Shown here: positions 43,505 through 51,789 of the stretch, in pieces
How positions within the stretch are numbered: position 1 is the first letter of the stretch
Layout: each line of letters opens with the position of its first letter
Source of the DNA: Hyphomonadaceae bacterium
GTDB taxonomy: Bacteria; Pseudomonadota; Alphaproteobacteria; Caulobacterales; Hyphomonadaceae
Length of the DNA stretch: 64,000 nucleotides
Assembly (NCBI GenBank): GCA_024742355.1
Contig: JANSYM010000001.1
Coordinates: forward strand, 186,001-250,000
Reading direction: 5' to 3'
Program-made: the position numbers and the translations under genes
Notes under the pieces: generated by a model
What the model saw: only the letters and a program-made list of their open reading frames with translations
What the model was told of the DNA's origin: nothing
Databases searched by the model: none

Positions 43505-44273
43505 CTGGCCGCGTCGCCACCATCAGATAATTCACCTTGGTGTCGTTTGAGAGGCGCCACTGATCCGTGAGGGGGTTGAAACTGACCCCTTGCGCCGCCT
43601 GCACCGACAGGCCTGCATCGCGTAATGGCGCTTCAATCTCGTCCGGGCGCAGGAATTTTTCGAATTCATGCGTACCGCGCGGCAACCAGCCGAGCACATA
43701 TTCAGCGCCCACAACGGCCAGCGCGAACGCTTTCGCGGTCCGATTGAGGGTCGCCACAATCATCAGGCCGCCCGGTTTCACCAGGCTGGCACAGTCCTTC
43801 AGAAACGCATCCGGATCGGCGACATGCTCAACCACTTCAAGATTGAGAACCACGTCGAACGGCGCTTCGCCATTTTCGATCAGCGCTTCAACGGTGCCGG
43901 CGCGAAAATCGATGTCGAGCCCGCCTTGTTCCGCATGCGTCATCGCCGTCTTGATATTGGCCTCGCTGGCATCGACAGCGGTGACCGTTGCGCCGAGGCG
44001 CGTCATTGGTTCGCTGACCAGGCCGCCGCCGCAGCCAATATCGAGCACGCGAAGGCCGGCGAAGGGCTTCTTCTCGCCCGCGCCGAGCCGGAAGTGTTCC
44101 TCCAGCGTGTCGCGAATGAAGCCGAGCCGCACTGGATTGAATTTGTGCAAGGGCCGGAACTTGCCCTTCGGATCCCACCATTCCGCTGCCATGGCCGTGA
44201 ACTTGGCGACTTCATCGGGATCGATACTGGGCCGAGACGTTGCAATTGAAACGGTTTCAGCGGTCTCTGTCAT
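43497..44273 (-). CDS. ubiG: ubiquinone biosynthesis O-methyltransferase UbiG
   Basis: From ATG 44273 the product has 258 residues, the usual alphaproteobacterial length. The N-terminal [26 protein letters not shown] is the UbiG signature. The SAM site is [28 protein letters not shown] near residues 80-107, and [11 protein letters not shown] follows. It carries out the two O-methylations in ubiquinone synthesis. Upstream starts to 44450 lie in the lysC promoter region and are unlikely. Confidence 0.93.
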   Translation of the reverse strand: MTETAETVSIATSRPSIDPDEVAKFTAMAAEWWDPKGKFRPLHKFNPVRLGFIRDTLEEHFRLGAGEKKPFAGLRVLDIGCGGGLVSEPMTRLGATVTAVDASEANIKTAMTHAEQGGLDIDFRAGTVEALIENGEAPFDVVLNLEVVEHVADPDAFLKDCASLVKPGGLMIVATLNRTAKAFALAVVGAEYVLGWLPRGTHEFEKFLRPDEIEAPLRDAGLSVQAAQGVSFNPLTDQWRLSNDTKVNYLMVATRPDA

Positions 44274-44366
44274 GAGTTTAGCAATCCTGATTGCGGTTTT
44301 GCGATCATCCCTATAAGGAAGCGCCTGTCCAATTGAGCTTAAATGGTAGATTTTGACGAGGCGGCA

Positions 44367-45617
44367 ATGGCGCGCACTGTATTGAAATTTGGCGGCACTT
44401 CGGTTGCGGATCTGGAACGGATCTCGCACGTCGCTGATATTGTTGCGCATCGGGCCTCAAAGGGCGAAAAGCTGGCCGTCATAGTCTCCGCCATGGCTGG
44501 CGAAACCAACAAACTGGTAGGCCTGGCCAAGGGCGCTGCCGGCGAGGGTGTGAACGGCGACGAATTTCATGATGAGTATGATGTCGTTGTCGCGTCTGGC
44601 GAGCAGGTCACAAGCGGCCTTCTGGCGCTATCGCTGCGCAAGCGCGGGCTTGATGCGCGCAGCTGGCTTGGCTGGCAGATGCGGATGAAAACGCGCGAGG
44701 GACATGGGTCGGCGCGGATTGACGGATTTGACGAGGATAGCGGCCTCGGCGCGGCCATTGATGGCGGCCAGGTCGCCGTCATTGCCGGCTTCCAGGGCGT
44801 GACCGAAGAAGGGCGCGTCTCGACGCTCGGTCGCGGGGGCTCGGATACGACTGCCGTCGCGGTTGCGGCCGCGCTCGGCTCTGTGCCGTGCGACATCTAC
44901 ACTGACGTTGACGGCGTCTACACGACCGACCCACGAATCGTGCCGCAGGCGCGGCGTCTGGAGCGGGTGTCGTATGAAGAGATGCTGGAAATGGCGTCTC
45001 TCGGCGCGAAAGTGCTGCAAACCCGCTCAGTTGAGCTGGCAATGAACCATCAGGTGCCTTTGCGGGTGCTGTCTAGTTTCTCCGGGCCCGAGGATGACAA
45101 TCCCGGGACCTGGATCTGTAATGAGGATGAGATCGTGGAAAAACAGGTCGTAAACGGGGTCACTTACTCTCGAGACGAAGCCAAAGTCACGCTGTACGGT
45201 ATGGAAGACAAGCCGGGTACATCGGCCAATCTGTTTGCGCTGCTGGCCCGTGAAGGCGTCAATGTCGACATGATCGTTCAGGCCAATGCGCGCGGCGAAG
45301 ACCGCGCCAACATGGTGTTCACCTGCACCAGCGGGGACAGCGAAAAGGCAAAGCGCGTCATGGAAGCAAATGGCGACGCGATATCCTTCGATAAAATGGA
45401 CGTGATGCGCGATGTCGCAAAAGTCTCGGTCGTTGGCGTCGGCATGAAATCTCATACCGGGGTCGCGGAGACCATGTTTGAGGCGCTGGCGGCGAAGAAT
45501 ATCAATATTGACGTCATTTCGACCTCGGAAATCAAGATCTCGGTCCTGATTGATGCAGATTATACCGAACTCGCGGTTCGTGCCCTTCACACCGCGTTTG
45601 ACCTTGACGCCACCTAA
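44367..45617 (+). CDS. lysC: aspartate kinase, alpha type with two ACT domains
   Basis: From ATG 44367 (GAGGCGGCA) the product has 416 residues and begins with the typical [15 protein letters not shown]. The frame opens earlier at 44343 but the family start and spacing favour 44367. [26 protein letters not shown] and [18 protein letters not shown] mark the kinase domain. ACT domains occupy about residues 265-400, so feedback by lysine and/or threonine is likely. It is divergent from ubiG. Confidence 0.93.
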   Translation: MARTVLKFGGTSVADLERISHVADIVAHRASKGEKLAVIVSAMAGETNKLVGLAKGAAGEGVNGDEFHDEYDVVVASGEQVTSGLLALSLRKRGLDARSWLGWQMRMKTREGHGSARIDGFDEDSGLGAAIDGGQVAVIAGFQGVTEEGRVSTLGRGGSDTTAVAVAAALGSVPCDIYTDVDGVYTTDPRIVPQARRLERVSYEEMLEMASLGAKVLQTRSVELAMNHQVPLRVLSSFSGPEDDNPGTWICNEDEIVEKQVVNGVTYSRDEAKVTLYGMEDKPGTSANLFALLAREGVNVDMIVQANARGEDRANMVFTCTSGDSEKAKRVMEANGDAISFDKMDVMRDVAKVSVVGVGMKSHTGVAETMFEALAAKNINIDVISTSEIKISVLIDADYTELAVRALHTAFDLDAT

Positions 45618-45642
45618 GTGAAGGCCCCATCTGGGCTCTTGC

Positions 45643-47913
45643 ATGCCTGATAGCTTTTCCATCCCCCGGTTATTGATGAACCGCTTGCGGTCCGTCATGG
45701 CCGCAGAGTCCGATACCGAAGCGCGGCTGATGAAGGTCGTGCGGCTGATCGCCGGTACGATGGTGGCGGATGTGTGCTCTGTTTATCGGCGCACGGAAGA
45801 CAATCGGATGGAGCTGATTGCTACTGAAGGCCTGCGCGAAGACGCGATTCACAGGACGTTTCTGGCGATTGATGAAGGCCTGGTCGGGCAAATCGCGCAA
45901 ACCGCGCAACCATTGTCTATTCAAGACGCGCCGCGGCACCCGAATTTCTCATACCGCCCGGAAACCGGCGAAGACCCGTATCACGCCTTCCTCGGCGTGC
46001 CGATTCTCAAAGGCGGCCGCGTCATCGGCGTTCTGACGGTGCAGAACCGGACCGAGCGTATCTATCAGGATGACGAGATCGACAGTTTGCAGACCATTGC
46101 CATGGTGCTCGCCGAGATCGTTCCGAGTGATGAAACCGGGCCTGAACAAACCGATGCGGCACGGGAAGGGCGCCCGGTGAACCTGCAGGGGCGCAGCCTG
46201 TGCGGCGGTCTCGGCATGGGGCGCGTGCGCCTGCACGATCCGGTCATTCCTGCGGCGCGCTTTTTCGCTGAAGACCCGCACATTGAAGAAGATCGTCTTG
46301 AGTCGGCGCTTGAAGAGCTTCACCTGTCGATTGACCGGCTCCTGGCGGCCGAAATTGGCGGGCTTTGGGGCGAACCGCGCGAGGTCATCGAAGCCTATAA
46401 ACTGCTTGCCTCCGACCCGACCTGGGCCGAGAAATTGCGCGAGGGTGTGCGCGGGGGTCTTTCGGCGGAAGCCTCCATCGACCGCTTGCGCCGTGAACAC
46501 CGTGCGCGCTTCGAAAAGGTCAAGGACCCGTATTTGCGCGAACGCCTGCATGACCTGGAAGACCTCGACAATCGCTTGCTGCGCATGCTGGCCGGCGGCG
46601 ATGAAGTCAAAACCAATGGCAAACCGCGAAAAGACGAGCCCGAAGTTCTGATCGCGCGCCGCCTCGGGCCGGCTGAACTGCTTGATTACGGCAAGTCCGG
46701 ATATGCCGCGATCATCCTCGAAGAAGTGGCAACCTCCAGTCACGCTGCAATTGTTGCGCGCGGGCTCGGCATTCCGACCGTGGGCGGCATTGATGGCTTG
46801 CTCACGCACGTTTCCCGCGGCGACCAGATCATTGTCGACGGCGAAGATGGCCGCGTGCATCTGCGTCCCGATGACCAGCTGATCGAAGCATTTGGAAACC
46901 GCCAGGCCATTCTCAGCCAGCGCCAGGCCGTGTTTGAAGCCTTGCGCGAGCAACCCTCGGAAACCAGGGATGGCGTTCCGGTTCGCTTGATGCTGAATGC
47001 CGGCCTGGGCCTCGATACGGAGCATCTGAACAATACCGGCGCAGACGGCATCGGCCTGTTCCGCACCGAATTTCAGTTCCTGATGTCCGAAAAACTGCCC
47101 AGCGTGAACGATCAGATCGAGCTGTATCAACAGATCCTCGAGGCTGCGAACGGCCGCCCGGTGCATTTCCGAACGCTCGACCTGGGCGGCGACAAGTTGC
47201 TGCCGAACCTGAATGATGCGCGCGAAGAGAATCCGGCACTCGGTTGGCGCTCGATCCGTTTTGCGCTGGATCGACCGGGCCTGTTCCGGCGGCAATTGCG
47301 GGCCTTGTTGCGCGCTGCCGATTCCCGTCCGCTTTCGGTCATGTTTCCAATGGTGACGAGCGCGCATGAATTCCGCGAGGCGAAAGAGCTGCTTCTGGAA
47401 GAGGTGGAATGGGGAAAACGCCGCGATTTCGCAGGTCCGACTGAGATCAAGATCGGGGCGATGCTGGAAACGCCGGCCTTTGCTTACGCGCTCGAAGATA
47501 TTGCCAGCGAAGTCGACTTCGTCTCCATTGGCACCAATGACATGCTGCAATTCTTCCACGCGGCGGATCGAATGACGCCTCTGGTCTCTGATCGCTACCC
47601 GTTTGTGAGCCGGCCTGTAATGCGCTTCCTCAAACAGGTGAGAGAGACCTGCGCGCGGTTTGATATTCCGGTTTCGATATGCGGGGAGGGCGCGGGGCGG
47701 CCGCTTGAAGCGCTCTGCCTGATTGGTCTTGGATACCACTCTTTGTCGATGCCCGGCGGCGGCATCGGCCCGGTCAAGCGGATGCTGCGCTCGCTGGATC
47801 TGTCCAAATTCGGCCCGGCATTTGCAGGGTTGTTGCAGGAGAGGGACCCAGCATTGCGTAACGGAGTGTTAGAGCTTGCTGAATTACAAGGTATCATACT
47901 GAACGATGTCTGA
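45643..47913 (+). CDS. ptsP: PtsP, nitrogen-type phosphoenolpyruvate-protein phosphotransferase
   Basis: The 756-residue protein has an N-terminal GAF domain (about residues 15-160) followed by Enzyme I: the swivelling domain with the phosphorylated His 367 in ATSSHAAIVARGLGIPT, and the PEP-binding barrel with GIGLFRTEFQFLM, MFPMVTSAHEF and GTNDMLQFFHAADR. It is the first enzyme of the PTS-Ntr chain, which passes phosphate to NPr and EIIA-Ntr and links nitrogen and carbon state to regulation. It follows lysC by 25 bases and its stop lies inside the next gene. Confidence 0.93.
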   Translation: MPDSFSIPRLLMNRLRSVMAAESDTEARLMKVVRLIAGTMVADVCSVYRRTEDNRMELIATEGLREDAIHRTFLAIDEGLVGQIAQTAQPLSIQDAPRHPNFSYRPETGEDPYHAFLGVPILKGGRVIGVLTVQNRTERIYQDDEIDSLQTIAMVLAEIVPSDETGPEQTDAAREGRPVNLQGRSLCGGLGMGRVRLHDPVIPAARFFAEDPHIEEDRLESALEELHLSIDRLLAAEIGGLWGEPREVIEAYKLLASDPTWAEKLREGVRGGLSAEASIDRLRREHRARFEKVKDPYLRERLHDLEDLDNRLLRMLAGGDEVKTNGKPRKDEPEVLIARRLGPAELLDYGKSGYAAIILEEVATSSHAAIVARGLGIPTVGGIDGLLTHVSRGDQIIVDGEDGRVHLRPDDQLIEAFGNRQAILSQRQAVFEALREQPSETRDGVPVRLMLNAGLGLDTEHLNNTGADGIGLFRTEFQFLMSEKLPSVNDQIELYQQILEAANGRPVHFRTLDLGGDKLLPNLNDAREENPALGWRSIRFALDRPGLFRRQLRALLRAADSRPLSVMFPMVTSAHEFREAKELLLEEVEWGKRRDFAGPTEIKIGAMLETPAFAYALEDIASEVDFVSIGTNDMLQFFHAADRMTPLVSDRYPFVSRPVMRFLKQVRETCARFDIPVSICGEGAGRPLEALCLIGLGYHSLSMPGGGIGPVKRMLRSLDLSKFGPAFAGLLQERDPALRNGVLELAELQGIILNDV

Positions 47914-48748
47914 GAGTCAGAGCGATAAATTGAACACCGCACCGCACGTTGATCCAGCCGATGCGAATGAGGCTGAACTCGTGAAAACGATGGGCGAACG
48001 GCTGCGCGAAGCGCGTGAGGCCAAATCGCTGGCGCTGCGCGATGTCGCCAGTCAGACACGGCAGTCTCAAGACACGCTCGCTGCGCTGGAAGAGATGGAA
48101 ACGGATCACATTCCGGATAGTATTCTGCGCTTGCAAGCCCGCAATTATGCGCGCTTTCTGGGTCTACCTGAGGAAGAGGTCGCGAGTGCCTATGCGGTCA
48201 ATCGCGGCGCGACCAATGCGTCCGCGATGCCGGTCGAGGTCAGCGACAAGAAAGTTCCCACACGAATGATCCTCGTCGCGGCTGCTGCTGTGTTCGCTGT
48301 TGGTGTGGTTGGTACTGGTATCAGCTTGCTGCTGCAACCCGCTGAACAGCAATCAACCGACCAGCTCGCGATTTCGGCACGCCTGGCGCCGAACACGGTT
48401 CAGGAAATCGATTTCGCTGCATTCCGCGCCGAAGCCAGCCAGGAATTTTCCTTGCAGGCGACCAAGAGTGCCTGGATTGAAGTCCGCGGCTCTGACGGCA
48501 CGGTGTTCCGATCGCGCAATATGAGTGCGGGCGAAACCTATTTCCCACGCATGGGCGCAGGCTGGACGATTACGGTTCGCGATGCCGGTGCTTTCGAATG
48601 GCGCCTCGGAGACGACGTCTACGCGACCGTCGGTGACGATCAGCAGGCTTTGTACTCGCTCAGCGTGGACAATGTCCTGGAAGCTGCGGTGGCGGCGCAA
48701 TCTGCCGCTCTTGCCGAGGCGGCTGCCGGGTCCGATCAGCGGCGATAA
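47906..48748 (+). CDS. RodZ-like helix-turn-helix membrane protein
   Basis: The start overlaps the ptsP stop. The 280-residue protein has an N-terminal helix-turn-helix (about residues 25-95; GERLREAREAKSLALRDVASQTRQS), one membrane helix near 117-140, and a C-terminal DUF4115 beta domain (WIEVRGSDGTVFRSRNMSAGETY). This is the RodZ architecture, where the cytoplasmic domain contacts MreB and the periplasmic part affects the cell wall. Some members with this layout are not shape factors, so the name is family-level. A terminator follows. Confidence 0.85.
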   Translation: MSESQSDKLNTAPHVDPADANEAELVKTMGERLREAREAKSLALRDVASQTRQSQDTLAALEEMETDHIPDSILRLQARNYARFLGLPEEEVASAYAVNRGATNASAMPVEVSDKKVPTRMILVAAAAVFAVGVVGTGISLLLQPAEQQSTDQLAISARLAPNTVQEIDFAAFRAEASQEFSLQATKSAWIEVRGSDGTVFRSRNMSAGETYFPRMGAGWTITVRDAGAFEWRLGDDVYATVGDDQQALYSLSVDNVLEAAVAAQSAALAEAAAGSDQRR

Positions 48749-48752
48749 AAAA

Positions 48753-48773
48753 AGCCGACCTGTAAGGCCGGCT
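48753..48773. terminator. bidirectional intrinsic terminator
   Basis: AGCCGACCT 48753-48761 and AGGCCGGCT 48765-48773 form a 9-bp stem with one mismatch over a 3-base loop. Six As precede and TTC follows. It separates the convergent RodZ-like and pilus N-domain genes. Confidence 0.75.
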
Positions 48774-48797
48774 TCTTCATGATATTCTGCTCGAGAC

Positions 48798-49244
48798 CTA
48801 TTCGTCGGCGCTGTTCAGTTCTTTCTGCAGCAGCAACTGTTCGCCAACATTTGAATAGTGGTTGTCCTCGTCTCCGGCTGCGAGGGTCGGACGGCACGAT
48901 GGCGCGCAGTCATAAGTATAGTTGGCCCCAGCACGCTTCACGCTGACCCAGGTCGCGGTATTGGCTGTGACGACGACATCAGAGGAATGCAGCGTGTTGC
49001 CGTCCTTGTCGAAGATCATCAGATTTGTGGTGCCGAATGATTTCCCGGTGACGAACAATAATTTGTCGTCATGTACAGCGACGTCAGCGACGTTCGGATT
49101 GCCGATAATCACACTGTCAGCATTTGCCTTGAGCTTCACAGCTTTTGCCTTGCCGGCCTCGACAGTGATTTGTCCCGCATGCGCGGCAAATGCGACGAGC
49201 GCCGCGGCGCAGCCCGAAACAGCAATCTTGGAAATGGAAATCAT
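48798..49244 (-). CDS. stand-alone pilus assembly N-terminal domain protein
   Basis: The product has 148 residues with a signal peptide (about 1-23). The domain VEAGKAKAVKLKANADSVIIGNPNVADVAVHDDKLLFVTGKSFGTTNLMIF matches the N-terminal domain of CpaC/RcpA secretins, here without a secretin pore. A Cys pair lies in the tail (YDCAPSCRP). It is divergent from flp1 and probably helps assemble or regulate the pilus outer-membrane channel (inference). A GGAGAATTCTC site precedes ATG 49244. Confidence 0.8.
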   Translation of the reverse strand: MISISKIAVSGCAAALVAFAAHAGQITVEAGKAKAVKLKANADSVIIGNPNVADVAVHDDKLLFVTGKSFGTTNLMIFDKDGNTLHSSDVVVTANTATWVSVKRAGANYTYDCAPSCRPTLAAGDEDNHYSNVGEQLLLQKELNSADE

Positions 49245-49390
49245 GAGAATTCTCCAGCAGTTGCGACCATCTTTGCCGCAAAGAGGTTATTCGAATCCTA
49301 AGACTGGCGGCGCGTGCGATGTCCATCACTCTATAATAGGGGCGTGTCGCCTATGCAGAACCAGCTTGGAGAAAAGCGTCAGACTGCCGC

Positions 49391-49504
49391 GAACTTTCAG
49401 ATTTGATTCACCAGATCTTTAGAGGCGAAGCGTATGAGTGGCGGCGTTCGAGGGAACTTGAGCAAAATATGGGGACGACAACCTTTGCATGGTGGGAGTC
49501 TCTA
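49391..49504 (+). repeat. flp1 leader, duplicated before flp2
   Basis: This 114-base leader shares two conserved blocks with 49936-50053: a 5' block beginning GAAC(T)TTTC and containing TTTGATTCAC, about 102 bases before the ATG, and a 3' block with TTGCATGGTGGGAGT just before the start. The middle is diverged. The 5' block may be promoter; the 3' block is the ribosome site. Confidence 0.6.
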
Positions 49505-49657
49505 ATGCAAAATTTCTTTTCCAATGAATCTGGTGCCACCGCGATCGAGTATGGTCTAATCGCGGCCTTGATTGCTGTGGCGATTATCGGCGCAGTTACG
49601 GCGCTCGGAACCAACGCGTCGACGACGTTCAACAAAGTCGCCCAGCAAATGGGCTAA
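49505..49657 (+). CDS. Flp-type pilin 1
   Basis: The 50-residue prepilin has a short basic/polar leader MQNFFSNESG and the Flp signature G/ATAIEYGLI, cut after Gly 10 with Glu at +5 of the mature pilin. The hydrophobic helix is about residues 18-36. The tail differs from flp2 only at a few positions. Translation starts at ATG 49505 after GGTGGGAGTCTCTA. It is processed by CpaA and polymerised by the Cpa machinery. The upstream open frame to 49403 is not needed. Confidence 0.9.
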   Translation: MQNFFSNESGATAIEYGLIAALIAVAIIGAVTALGTNASTTFNKVAQQMG

Positions 49658-49684
49658 GGAAACGGCGCGCGAGCGCCACTTCCT

Positions 49685-49729
49685 CCTGGCGGGCCATCTC
49701 GGCGCGCTAGACTGTGAGGGCCCGCCAGG
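49685..49729 (+). terminator. strong hairpin downstream of flp1
   Basis: CCTGGCGGGCC 49685-49695 pairs perfectly with GGCCCGCCAGG 49719-49729 over 23 bases, 28 bases after the flp1 stop. No T-run follows, so it may stop transcription weakly or protect the short pilin mRNA. The remainder of the 396-base flp1-flp2 gap holds a candidate CtrA box and the flp2 leader. Confidence 0.55.
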
Positions 49730-49786
49730 AATGGCTTGGCGGGTCCATCACTGCCCCAGTCTGTCCGCGGTGGCAGTATCTGGGGT

Positions 49787-49801
49787 TTAATTGCGTCTCA
49801 A
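49787..49801. promoter_or_regulatory. candidate CtrA box before flp2
   Basis: TTAA-N7-TCAA (49787-49790 and 49798-49801) matches seven of eight bases of the CtrA consensus TTAA-N7-TTAA. It lies about 253 bases before the flp2 start. CtrA controls pilin in Caulobacter. The match is short and could be chance. Confidence 0.3.
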
Positions 49802-49935
49802 ACGACTGCCGGTGGATACAGGTCGTCATTCCATCATCACGGGGTGCACGCGTGCAAACATGCTCAGCATTTCGGTACTCGAACGACCACCGCGCAGGGT
49901 CCGCTGCGGGTTAACAAGCGCTTGCGTAATCTTCA

Positions 49936-50053
49936 GAAACTTTCTGTTTTGATTCACTGGATTTTCAGCGTGTTGGCGTACAACCACACTCGTTCCGGGG
50001 ACAAACCCAAGAAATAACCGGGACTTCTATAACCTGCATAGTGGGAGTTTCCA
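49936..50053 (+). repeat. flp2 leader, duplicate of the flp1 leader
   Basis: This is the counterpart of 49391-49504: GAAACTTTC then TTTTGATTCAC (105 bases before the ATG), and a 3' block CCTGCATAGTGGGAGTTTCCA before the start. The same two ends are conserved while the middle differs. Confidence 0.6.
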
Positions 50054-50206
50054 ATGCGTACGTTTTTGAAGAATGAGTCTGGTGCAACCGCCATTGAGTA
50101 TGGTCTTATTGCTGCTCTGATCGCTGTTGCGATCATCGGTGCTGTGACCGCTCTTGGTTCTAACACCTCTACTACCTTCAACAAAGTCGCCCAACAAATG
50201 GCGTAA
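50054..50206 (+). CDS. Flp-type pilin 2
   Basis: The 50-residue prepilin has leader MRTFLKNESG and the same G/ATAIEYGLI processing site; residues 8-35 are identical to flp1. Overall it differs at about nine residues, mostly in the leader and at SNTS. Unlike flp1 and most genes here it strongly prefers T-ending codons (GCT, GTT, GGT, TCT), often a mark of very high expression. It has its own terminator, so it can be transcribed apart from the cpa operon. Confidence 0.92.
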   Translation: MRTFLKNESGATAIEYGLIAALIAVAIIGAVTALGSNTSTTFNKVAQQMA

Positions 50207-50240
50207 GACTTTGCCGTAAGGTAGGCCAAGTAATTGGCTT

Positions 50241-50272
50241 GAAGCCGTCGGGTTCGCCCGGCGGCTTCTTTC
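50241..50272 (+). terminator. intrinsic terminator of flp2
   Basis: GAAGCCGTCGGG 50241-50252 pairs with CCCGGCGGCTTC 50257-50268 (one G-T pair) closed by a TTCG tetraloop and followed by TTTC. It lies 34 bases after the flp2 stop and separates the pilin from cpaA. Confidence 0.85.
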
Positions 50273-50347
50273 ATTTGGGGCGTCAAGTGATCCTTAAATT
50301 CTTTGCTATAGGCAGTGTGCAATTGCCGTTTTCCAAGGACCGTAAGA

Positions 50348-50863
50348 ATGATCCTCGCTTTGTTTGCCGCCAGTTTTTTCGCGCTCTGCCTGTTTGCCGC
50401 TCTGATCGATATTGAGACGCTGACAATTCCCAATTGGCTGAATGGGTGGCTGGCCTTCCTGTTCGTGCCGACAGCGATCATCGCTGCCCCGGGCTGGGAT
50501 GCAGCCGGCTTGCACGTTTTGGTCGGGCTGATCGCGTTCATCGTTTCGGTCGGTTTGTTCTTCCTGGGCTTCTATGGCGGCGGCGATGCGAAGTTCATCC
50601 CGGCGGTCATGTTGTGGCTTGGGCCCGCTGGCGCGGTTCCATTTCTAGTTGCAACTGCAATGGCTGGAGGCGTTCTGACCATCCTGATCGTGATCCTCAG
50701 GGCGCTCGTGCCGCGTGGGGTGACCCCTGGATTTGGGGTTGCGACCTTCGAAGATCGCAAGGGAATTCCCTACGGTGTGGCGATCGCTGCGGGCGCGTTT
50801 TATGCGGCGCCGGCCTCTCCACTTCTTACTGATTTCTTAAGCCAAATCGCCCGATTCAGTTAA
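50348..50863 (+). CDS. cpaA: CpaA/TadV prepilin peptidase
   Basis: From ATG 50348 (AAGGACCGTAAGA) the product has 171 residues and five or six membrane helices. The two catalytic aspartates of type IV prepilin peptidases are seen: Asp in AALIDIETLTIPNWL near residue 20 and GGGDAKF near residue 77. It lacks the N-methylation domain, as usual for CpaA. It removes the leaders of the Flp pilins. It follows the flp2 terminator and precedes cpaB. Confidence 0.9.
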   Translation: MILALFAASFFALCLFAALIDIETLTIPNWLNGWLAFLFVPTAIIAAPGWDAAGLHVLVGLIAFIVSVGLFFLGFYGGGDAKFIPAVMLWLGPAGAVPFLVATAMAGGVLTILIVILRALVPRGVTPGFGVATFEDRKGIPYGVAIAAGAFYAAPASPLLTDFLSQIARFS

Positions 50864-50874
50864 CCATGCTTTAG
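50860..50874. promoter_or_regulatory. candidate CtrA box before cpaB
   Basis: TTAA 50860-50863, seven bases, TTAG 50871-50874: seven of eight consensus bases. It overlaps the cpaA stop and lies 73 bases before the cpaB start, a plausible activator position. Confidence 0.35.
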
Positions 50875-50946
50875 CTTCGGCGTGGAATATTGCGGAGGAA
50901 TGGCCTCCGCTTTTCGAGGGGCCTTGTAGGGAAAAAGGGCTCTTTC

Positions 50947-51789
50947 ATGTCTCCGATGCGACTCATTATTCTCGCAGTTGCGCTGGTTGCCGCTGGCCTC
51001 GCTGCGTTCCTGGTCCGCAACATTGCGAGCCAACAACCCACGGTTGTCGAAGGTCCGGCCGAGACGGTCGAACGAATCGTCGAGGTTGAAGTGTCTCAAC
51101 AAAAAGTTCTTGTCGCTCGCGGCGACCTGCGCGTTGGAACCTTGCTGACGCCGGACGACTTCAAATGGGCGAACTGGCCTGAGGCGACAATCAACCCGGC
51201 CTATTTCACGCAGGATTTTGCCCCTGATGCGATGGAGACCCTGACCGGCAGCGTGGTGCGCACCGCAATGTTCGTGGATGAGCCCATCATGCCGCAGAAG
51301 ATCGTGCAGAAAGGCGAGACCGGCTTCATGGCCGCGCTGCTCGCACCTGGTAAGCGCGCCGTGACGGTTGAGATCTCTCCGGAATCTGCCTCGGCTGGCT
51401 TTATCCTGCCGGATGACCGCGTCGATATCATTCTGACAGAGCAGGTTGAGCAAGTCGGCGTCGACGAAGATGCGCCGCCAATCATGGTCACCACCACAAT
51501 CCTCGAGAATGGACGCGTGCTGGCGATTGATCAGACATTTGGTGACGTTGATGGCATTCCGACCCTGACCGGCTCGACCGCCACGATGGAACTGACACAG
51601 GCACAAGCTGAACTGCTCGCCCGCGCCGCGCGCGTCGGAGAATTGTCTCTGACCCTGCGCAGCGTCGCGGATGCCGGATTTAACGAAGGAGAGGCCTTGG
51701 CCGATGTGGACTCGCTGGATCGTGTCCGCTCCGGGTCAAGCAAAGTGATGATCTATCGCAGCAATAAAGTTGAGGCGGGGGGCAGCTGA
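50947..51789 (+). CDS. cpaB: CpaB/RcpC pilus assembly protein with SAF domain
   Basis: ATG 50947 lies near AGGGAAAAAGGG. The 280-residue product has one N-terminal membrane helix (about residues 4-22) and a SAF domain near 48-125 (VLVARGDLRVGTLLTPDDFKW and VDEPIMPQKIV). The C-terminal half follows, with GKRAVTVEISPESASAGFILPDDRVDIILT, typical of CpaB. It sits in the inner membrane and helps the secretin complex. Its stop overlaps the cpaC start by one base. Confidence 0.9.
   Translation: MSPMRLIILAVALVAAGLAAFLVRNIASQQPTVVEGPAETVERIVEVEVSQQKVLVARGDLRVGTLLTPDDFKWANWPEATINPAYFTQDFAPDAMETLTGSVVRTAMFVDEPIMPQKIVQKGETGFMAALLAPGKRAVTVEISPESASAGFILPDDRVDIILTEQVEQVGVDEDAPPIMVTTTILENGRVLAIDQTFGDVDGIPTLTGSTATMELTQAQAELLARAARVGELSLTLRSVADAGFNEGEALADVDSLDRVRSGSSKVMIYRSNKVEAGGS

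Noticed and set aside
45949-47739. 596-codon reverse frame opposite ptsP
   Set aside because: Shadow frame of the high-GC ptsP gene; composition rich in His, Arg and Gln and no domain.
49658-50053. Possible extra pilin or small gene between flp1 and flp2
   Set aside because: Only weak frames are seen; the gap is explained by a hairpin and the flp2 leader.
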